A DNA stretch of 64,000 nt, taken from Eriocheir sinensis (lineage: Eukaryota; Arthropoda; Malacostraca; Decapoda; Varunidae). The number at the start of each line of letters is the position of its first letter. The first letter of the stretch is position 1. Shown piece by piece: positions 49,871-64,000 of the stretch. The position numbers and the translations under genes were made by a program. Location of the stretch: the NCBI RefSeq assembly GCF_024679095.1, contig NW_026111653.1, positions 124,001 through 188,000 of the forward strand, in the 5' to 3' direction. The notes beneath the pieces were generated by a model. The model made no database searches. It saw nothing but the letters and a program-made list of their open reading frames with translations, and had not been told where the DNA came from.

Positions 49871-52362
49871 TATAATATATTTTTAAACATATTTAAAATA
49901 TTTAATGTATATTTTGTATACATATTTTATCCAAATTTACGTTATTTTATATGTATTTGTTTATATATTTTCATACAAATTTATATTATTTTATGAGTTT
50001 TGTATATGTATTTCAATACAAATTTGCCTAACTTTATGGGTATTTTGCATATCTATTTCAAACAAATTTAAATTATTTTTGTGTATTTTTGTATATATTT
50101 TTATACAAATTTTAGTTATTTTATTAGTTTTTTGTAGATATATTTTCCTACAAATATACATTCTTTTATTGGAATTTTGTTTATTTAATTTTTACGAATT
50201 TACATTATTTTATGTGTATTTTGTATATATATATTTTTCTACGTATTTAAATTATTTTATGTGTATTTTATATATACATTTTCATAAAATTTACGTTATA
50301 ATATTCAGTGTATTCGTATATATTTTGAAACAAATTATATAAAAAATAATTATATATTATGTGTCTTAGTATAAATATTTTCATATAAATTTATATTATT
50401 ATATGTGTATTCTTATATATTTTATTACAAATTTACCTTATTTTTATGTTTATTTTGTATATTTATTTCATTCAATTTTAAATTATTTAATGTGTATATT
50501 TGTATTTGTATTTAGGTTATTTTATGTGTGTTTTCTATATATATTTTCATCCAAAATTACATTATTTTATTGTTATTTTCTTAATTTAACTCGATACGAG
50601 TTTAGATTATTTCATAGGTATTTTGTATACATATTTTTATACTCATTTACATTATCTAATGTGTGTTTTGTATATATTTTTTTATGCAAACTAATTTTAT
50701 GTGCATTTTTGTACATATATTTTTATAGAAACTTAAAACGATATTTTATGTGTATTTTGTATATGTTTTCTCATACAAATTTACTTTATTTAATTAGTTT
50801 TTTGTTTATTTATTTTGATACGAATGACTTGATTATTTGTGTATTTGTATATGTTTTTTCATAAAAATTTATATTATTTCATTGGTATTTTGTTTATTTA
50901 TTTTGATACGAATTACATGATTATATGTGTATTTTGTATATATTTTTTATACGTATTTACATTATTTAATGTGTATTTTGTTTTTATATTTTCATACAAA
51001 TTTACCTTAATATATGTGTATTTGTATAAATATTTTGATACAAATTTACTTTATTTTATGTATTTTGTATGTATATATTTCAATTCAAATTTAGCTTATT
51101 TGTGTGTATTTTGTATATCTATTTTCATACAAATTTAATTACTTTTGTGTATTTTTGTATATAGTTTTATACAAATTTACGTTATTTTATGTGTATATTG
51201 TATAATTATATTTATACAAATACACATCCTTTTTTTGGTATTTTGTCTATTTATTTTGATACGAATTTACATTATTTTATGTGTAATTTGTATACATTTT
51301 TTTATACGTATTTACTTCATTTTTATGTGTATTTTGTATATATATTTTTATACAAATCTACGTTATTTTATGTGTATTCGTATATATATTTTGAAACAAA
51401 TTTACATTGTTTTATATGTATTTTGCATATCTATTTCAATACAGATTTACATTATTATATGTGTATTTTGTATATTTATTTTAATACAAATTAATTTTTT
51501 ATGTATATTTTTGTAAATATATTTTTATAAAAAAAAGCGTTATTTTATGGGTATATTGCATCTTTATTTTCATACAAATTTACATTATTTTATTAACATT
51601 CTGTGTATTTTTTTTGATACGATTTTACATTATTCTATTTGTGTTTTGTATATATATTTTTTATACATATTTACATTATTTAATAAGTATTTTGTATATA
51701 TATTTTATACAAATTTACGTTAATTTAAGTGTATTTGTTTATATATTTTCATTCAAATTTACATTATTTTATGTGTATTTTGTATATGTATTTCAATACA
51801 AACTTACCTAATTTTATGTGTATTTTGTATATTTATTTTCATACAAATTTAATTTATTTTGAGTATTTTTATATATAGTTTTATACAAATTTACGTTATT
51901 TTATGTGTATTTTATACATGTATTTTCATACAAATACACATTCTCTTATTGATATTCTTATTTATTTTGTCACGAGTTTACATTATTTAATGTGTATTTT
52001 GTATATATATTTTTATACGTATTTACATCATTTCATGTGTATTTGTATATATATTTCTATAGCTATCTACGTTATTTTAAGTGTATTCGTATATATATTT
52101 TGAAACAAATCTTCATTATTTTATATGTATTTTGTATATATATTTCATTACAAATTTGCCTTATTTTATGTTTATTTTTATATCTATTTTCATTCAAATT
52201 CAAATTATTTTATGTGTATATATTTATTTGTATATACGTTCTTTTATGTGTATTTTCTATATATATTTTCATTCAAAATTACATTATTTTATCGGTATTT
52301 TGTTCATTTTTTTCGATACGAATTTAGATTATTTCATGTGTATTTTCTATACATATACATAT
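49871..52362 (+). repeat. Satellite block 33, forward orientation
   Basis: Forward m11/m12-like, m13, m14 (AATTTGCCTAACTTTATG), s-chain (TTCTTAATTTAACTCGATAC near 50578), m18-m27, m1 (51222), m2-m16, m1 (51940), m2-m5, then the variant chain of block 1's end. It finishes at switch point 'a' (TACATATAGAGTAAATTTCT). It is the direct relative of block 19. A short non-fitting patch lies at 50330-50375 (TAAAAAATAATTATATATTA). Confidence 0.86.
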
Positions 52363-52463
52363 AGAGTAAATTTCTATGAAAATATATATTGAAAATACAT
52401 ATAAAATTATGTAAATAAGTATAAAAATATATATATCAAATACACCTAAAAAAATGAAAATTC
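52363..52463 (-). repeat. Satellite block 34, 100-bp reverse insert
   Basis: The shortest block. It carries the tract that follows switch point 'a' in blocks 2 and 20 (reverse units with GTAAATAAGTATAAAA and ATCAAATACACCTAAAAAAA), then turns back to forward at AAAATTCAATATAAATTTACC. Here the 'a' family is followed by an immediate second inversion. Confidence 0.82.
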
Positions 52464-52955
52464 AATATAAATTTACCTTATTGTATGTGCATTTTGTATA
52501 TTTATTTCAATACAAATTTAAATATTTTATGTGTATTTTGGTATATATATTTTTATAAGAAATGCGCTATTTTATGGGAATTTTGCATCTTTATTTTCAT
52601 ACAAACTTACATTATTTTGTTTTCATAGAAATTTTTATGAGTATTCGTATATATATTTTGATACAAATTTACATTATTGATGTGTATTTTGCATATCTAC
52701 TTCAATACAGATTTACCTTATTGTATGTGTATTTTGTATATTTATTTTAATACAAATTAATTTTTTTATGTGTATTTTTGTATAAATATATTTCTATAAA
52801 AAAATGCGTTATTTTATGGGTATTTTGCATCTTTATTTTCATACAAATTTACATTATTTTATTAATATTCTGTGTATTTATTTTGATACGATTTTACATT
52901 ATTCTATTTGTGTTTTGTATATATTTTTTAATTCAAATTTACGTTATTTTAAGTA
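52464..52955 (+). repeat. Satellite block 35, short forward block
   Basis: Forward m6, m7, m8 (GCGCTATTTTATGGG 52563), m9, a jump to an m4-like unit (52625), m5-m10 and a truncated m11/m12. It ends at TTATTTTAAGTAAAAATATA, a switch inside m12 not seen elsewhere. The m9-to-m4 jump (52615-52650) resembles 20060-20110. Confidence 0.83.
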
Positions 52956-55876
52956 AAAATATATATACAAAAATACACATAAAATAATTAAATTTGCATC
53001 AAAATAAATATACAAGAGGCACATACAATAAAGAAAATTTGTATTGAAATAGATATGCGAAATACACATAAATAATGTAAATTTGTATCAAAATATATAT
53101 ACGAATACACATAAAATAGAGTAAATTTCTATGAAAATATATATTCAAAAGACATATAAAATTATGTAAATAAGTATAAAAATATATATATCAAATACAC
53201 CTAAAATAATGAAAACTCGTATCAAAATAAATAAACAAAATTCCGATAAAAGAACGTATATTTGTAGGAAAATAAATATACAAAATTCACATAAAATTAC
53301 GAAAATTTGAATAAAAATATATACTAAAATACACAAAATTAATTTCAATTTCTATGAAAATAGATATACATAATACACATGTAATTAGTTAAATTTGTAT
53401 TTAAATACATGTACAAAATACACATAAAATAATGTAAATTTGTATGAAATGAAAACAAATTCACATAAAATAACGTTCATTTGTATGAAATATATATACA
53501 AAATATACATAGAATAATGAAAAATCGTATCAAAATAAATACACAGAATATCAATAAAATAATGTAAATTTGTATGAAAATAAAGATGCAAAATACCCAT
53601 AAAATAAAGCATTTTTTTATGAAAATACATATACAAAATACACATAGAATAATTAAATTTGTATTAAAATTAATATACAAAATGCACGTACAATAAGGTA
53701 AATTTATATTGAAAAAATATGCAAAATGCACATAAAGCAATGTATATTTGTTTCAAAATATATATACGAATACACATAAAATAACATATATTTCCTTAGA
53801 AATATATATACAAAATACACATGAAATGACTTAAATACGTATAAAATATATATACACAATACACATTAAATAATGTGAATTCGCGTCAAAATAAATAAAC
53901 AAAATATTTAAAAAATGTGTATTTGTATGAAAATAGATATACAAAATACACATCAAATAATTTAAATTTATATAAAACTCTTATTATAAAAATAAATATA
54001 CCAAAATAATAAAATTATAAAATTTGTATTACAATAAATATACAAAATGCACATACAATAAGGTAGATTTATATTGAAATAGATATGCTAAATACATATA
54101 AAACAATGTAAATTTGCTTCAAAATATATATACCAATACACATAAAATAACGTAGATTACTATAAAAATATATATACAAAATACACATTAAATGAAGTAA
54201 ATACGTATAAGAAAATGTATACAAAATACACATAAAATAATTACATTTGTATTAAAATAAATATACAAAATACACATACAATAAGGTAAATCTATATTGA
54301 AATAGATATGCAAAATAAACATAAAATAATGTAAATTTGTATCAAATCATATACGAATACACACAATAAAATAACGTAAATTTTTATGAAAATGTATATA
54401 AAAAATACACATAAAATAATGTAAATACGTAGAAAAATATATATACAAAATACACATAAAATTATGTAAATTCTTATGAAAATAAATGAACAAAATTCCA
54501 CTAAAAGAATGTATATTTGTAGGAAAATATAAATACAAAATACAAATAAAATAACTAAAATTTGTATAAAAATATATAAAAAATACATAAAAATAATTTG
54601 AATTTGTTTGAAAATAGATATGCAAAATACACATAAAATTAGGCAAGTCTGTATTGAAATACATATACAAATTACACATAAAATATTGTAAATTTATATA
54701 AAATATATATACAAAATATACATTAAAAAATGTAAATGTGTATAAAAATATATATACAAAATACACATAGAATAATGTAAAACCGTATCAAAATAAATAA
54801 ACAGAATATCAATAAAATAATGTAAATTTCTATGAAAATAAAGATGCAAAATACCCAAATAATAATGCATATTTTTACAAAAATACACATAAAATAATTA
54901 AATTTGTATTAAAATAAATATACAAAATACACATACAATATGGTAAATTTATATTGAAATAGATATGCAAAATAAACAAAAATAATGTAAATTTGTATCA
55001 AAATATATATACGAATACCCATAAAATAGAGTAAATTTCTATGAAAATATATATTCAAAACACAAATAAAATGATATAAATAAGTATAAAAATATACATA
55101 TCAAATACACCTAAAATAATGTAAATTCGTATAAAAATAAATAAACAAAATTACGATAAAAGATGCAAGATACACATTAAATAATGTAAATATTTATAAA
55201 AAAAAATATATATATACAAAATAAATAGAATAATGTGAAATCGTATCAAAATAAATACACCGAATATTAATAAAATAATGAAAATTTGTATGAAAATAAA
55301 GATGCAAAATTCCCATCAAATAGCGCATTTCTTATAAAAATATATATACCAAAATACACATAAAAAATTTAAATTTGTATTGAAATAAATATACAAAATG
55401 CACATACAATAAGGTAAATTTGTATTGAAAGAGATATGCAAAAATACATATAAAACAATGTAAATTTGTTTCAAAATATATATACGAATACACATAAAAT
55501 AACGTAGATTTCTATAAAAATATATATATAAAATACACATAAAATTAAGTAAATACGTATAAAATTAGATTTAAATAATAAACATAGAATATTTTAATAT
55601 TGTTAAAAATAAAAATACAGAATATAAATAAAATAATGTAAATTTGTATGAAAATAAAGATGCAAAATACCCATAAAATAATGCATATTTTTATAAAAAT
55701 ATATAAACAAAAATACTCATAACATAAATAAATTTGTATTAAAATTGATATACAAAATGCATATACAATAAGGTAAATTTGTATTGAAAAATTATGCAAA
55801 ATACACATAAAACAGTGTAAATTTCTTTCAAAATCTATATACGAATACTCATAAATCAACGTATATTTCTATAGAA

Positions 55877-56076
<200 letters not shown>

Positions 56077-56842
56077 CACATTAAATAATGTAAACTCGCG
56101 TCAAAGTAAATAAACAAAATATCAATAAAAGAATGTGTATTTGCATGAAAATAGATATACGATATACACATAAAATCACCTAAATTTGTATAAAACTATA
56201 TACAAAAATACACAAAAACAATTTTAATTTGTATGAAAATAAATATACAAAATACACATAAAATTAGGTAAATTTGTATTGAAATACATTTACAAAATAC
56301 ACATAAAATAATGTAAATTTGAATGAAAATATATAAACAAATACACTTAAAATAACGTAAATTTGTATAAAATATATATAAAAAATACACATTAAATAAT
56401 GTAAATATGTATAAAAGAATATATACAAAACACAAATAGAATAATATAAAATAGTATCAAAATAAATACACAGAATATTAATAAAATAATGTAAATTTGT
56501 ATGAAAATTAAGATGCAAAATACCCATAAAATAACGCATTTTTTTCTAAAAATATTTATACCAAGACACATAAAATATTTGAATTTGTATTAAAATAAAT
56601 ATACAAAATGCACATACAATGAGGTAAAATTGTATTGAAATAGATATGCAAAATACATATAAAACCATGTAAATTTTTAAAAAATATATATATACGAATA
56701 CACATAAAATAACGTAGATTTCTATGAAAATAAATATACAAAATACATAAAATGAAGTAAATACGTATAAAAAAGATATACAAAATACACATAAAATAAT
56801 GTAAACTTGTATCAAAATAAATAAACAAAATACTAATAAAAG

Positions 56843-56971
<129 letters not shown>

Positions 56972-57070
56972 TTACAAAATACAAATAAAATAACGTAAAT
57001 TTATATAAAACTATATGCAAAAATACACAAAAGTAATTAAATTTGTGTGAAAATAGATATACAAGATACA

Positions 57071-58508
57071 TGTCTATTTTGTATATTTATTTTCATACAA
57101 ATTGAAATTATTTTTGTTTATTTTTTTATATATTTTCATACAAATTTTCGTTATTTAATGTGTATTTTGTATATTTATTTTTTCTACAAATATACGTACT
57201 TTTATCTGAATTTTGTTTATTGAATTTGTAACGAATTTACCTTATTTTGTATATCTATTTTCATACAAATTAAAATACTTCTGTGTATTTTTGTATATAG
57301 TTTTATATAAATTTACGTTATTTTATGTGTATTTTGTATATTTATATTTATACAAATACACATTCTTTTATTGGTATTTTGTATATTTATTTTGATACTA
57401 ATTTACATTATTTTATGTGTATTTTGTATTCATGTTTTTTATACGTATTTACTTCATTTTATGTGTATTTTGTATATATATTTTTATAGAAATCTACGTT
57501 ATTTTATGTGTATTCGTATATATATTTTGAAACAAATTTACATTGTTTTATATGTATTTTGCATATCTATTTCAATACAAATTTACCTTATTGAATGTGT
57601 TTTTTGTATATTTATTTTAATACAAATTTAATTTTTTGATGTGTATTTTGGTATATATATTTTTATAAATAAAAAAAATGCGTTATTTTATGGGTATATT
57701 TATAAATATTTTGATACAAATCTACATTATTTTATGTATTTTGTATATACATTTCAATTCAAATTTAGCTTATTTTATCTGTATTTTGTATATCTATTTT
57801 CATACGAATTTAATTACTTCTGTGTATTTTTGTATATAGTTTTATACAAATTTACGTTATTTTATGTGTATTTTGTATATTTATATTTATACAAATACAC
57901 ATTCTTTTATTGGTACTTTGTTTATTTATTTTGATACGAATTTACATTATTTTATGTGTATTTTGTATACATTTGTTTATACGTATTTACTTCTTTTTAA
58001 GTGTATTTTGTAGATATATTTTTATACAAATCTACGTTATTTTATGTGTATTCGTATATATATTTTGAAACAAATTTACATTGTTTTATATGTATTTTGC
58101 ATATCTATTTCAATACAGATTTACCTTATTGTATGTGTATTTTGTATATTTATTTTAATACAAATTAATTTCTTCATGTGTATTTTGGTATATATATTTT
58201 TATAAAAAATGCGTTATTTAATGGGTATTTTGCATCTTTATTTTCATACAAATTTACATTGTTTTATTAATATTCTGTGTATTTATTTTGATACGATTTT
58301 ACATTATTCTATTTGTGTTTTGTATATATTTTTTTATACAAATTTACATTATTTAATGTGTATTTTGTATATTTTAAAACAAATTTACGTTATTTTATGC
58401 GCATCTGTTAAAATATTTTGATACAAATTTACATTATTTTATATTTTGTATATATATTTCAATACAAATTTAGTTTAATTTATGTATATTTTGTATATCT
58501 ATTTTCAT
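57071..58508 (+). repeat. Satellite block 37, forward orientation
   Basis: Forward variant units (57080-57240, inverse of 11210-11380), m26, m27, m1 (57355), m2-m8 (57680), a jump to m24 (57705), m25-m27, m1 (57893), m2-m10, m11, the GCGCATCTGTTAAAATATTT unit and m24/m25. It ends at switch point 'c' inverted (CTATTTTCATTTGTATCAAA). It mirrors block 6. Confidence 0.87.

Positions 58509-64000
<5,492 letters not shown>

Overview
This window contains no gene that I can support. It is one continuous, extremely A+T-rich satellite array. Hand counts on sample lines give 9-10 G+C per 60 bases, about 15%. The whole 64 kb is built from diverged monomers of about 43-46 bp. I see no rRNA, tRNA, transposase, reverse transcriptase or unique-copy island longer than about 100 bp. 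Such an array fits non-coding nuclear DNA of an A+T-rich eukaryote (heterochromatin, subtelomere, sex or B chromosome). The species and chromosome cannot be named from the sequence.

Monomer code used below (forward = T-rich strand; tag for each class): m1 ACAAATACACATTCTT; m2 ACGAATTTACATTATT; m3 ATACGTATTTACTTCAT or ..ACATCAT; m4 AGAAATCTACGTT; m5 GAAACAAATTTACATTG; m6 ACAAATTTACCTTATTG; m7 GTGTATTTTGGTATAT; m8 AATGCGTTATTTTATGGG; m9 TTAATATTCTGTGTATT; m10 ATACGATTTTACATTATTC; m11 TACATATTTACATTATT; m12 ACGTTATTTTAAGTGTAT; m13 CATTCAAATTTACATTA; m14 ACAAATTTACCTAATTT; m15 TTTTTGTGTATTTTTGTA; m16 ACAAATTTAGGTTATTT. In that order they form a 16-monomer higher-order repeat of about 0.70 kb (m1 at 22364 and 23065 are 701 bp apart; reverse m1 at 44057 and 44760 are 703 bp apart).

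Three other chains also lead into m1. The long chain m17-m27 starts after m16: GTACGCATTTACATTATT, GCAAATTTACTTTATTTT, AGAAATTTGCGTTATT, TCTCATACAAATTTACAT, ACGAATTACATGATTAT, ACGTATTTACATTACTTA, AAACAAATCTACGTTATTA, GATACAGATTTACATTA, TTCAAATTTAGCTTATTTT, CAAATTTAATTACTTCTG, ACAAATTTACGATATTTT. The r-chain has tags such as TTCAAATATATATTATTTT, TTATATGTACTTTGTATA, ACAAATTCATGGTATTTT and TACAAATCTACCTTATTTT. A bypass marked TTATTATCTATTATCTATTT joins m11 directly to m1. A further variant stretch, the s-chain (tag TTCTTAATTTAACTCGATAC), occurs at about 31.2 and 50.6 kb and reversed at 16.8 kb.

Layout: the array changes orientation 37 times, giving 38 blocks of 0.1-5.5 kb, about 33 kb forward and 31 kb reverse. 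Many switch points are copies of one another. Blocks and switch points are mirror-ordered about a centre near 33.4-34.2 kb, so about 5.4-29.4 kb and 37.5-63.2 kb form a giant degenerate palindrome around an 8-kb rearranged core. Inside the arms are tandem segmental duplications of about 2.66 kb (5.5-9.8 kb and its mirror) and about 3.2 kb (39.4-45.8 kb, mirrored at 22.3-28.3 kb). Eight long (TA)n tracts sit in the array, four at the same slot (m2 to m3) of the higher-order repeat. One appears to have served as a deletion breakpoint.

Nothing encodes a pathway. The biological content is architectural: a higher-order satellite whose evolution is dominated by strand-switching inversion, segmental duplication and TA-tract slippage. 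Block boundaries are hand-read and good to about 15-20 bp. Monomer assignments are by eye.
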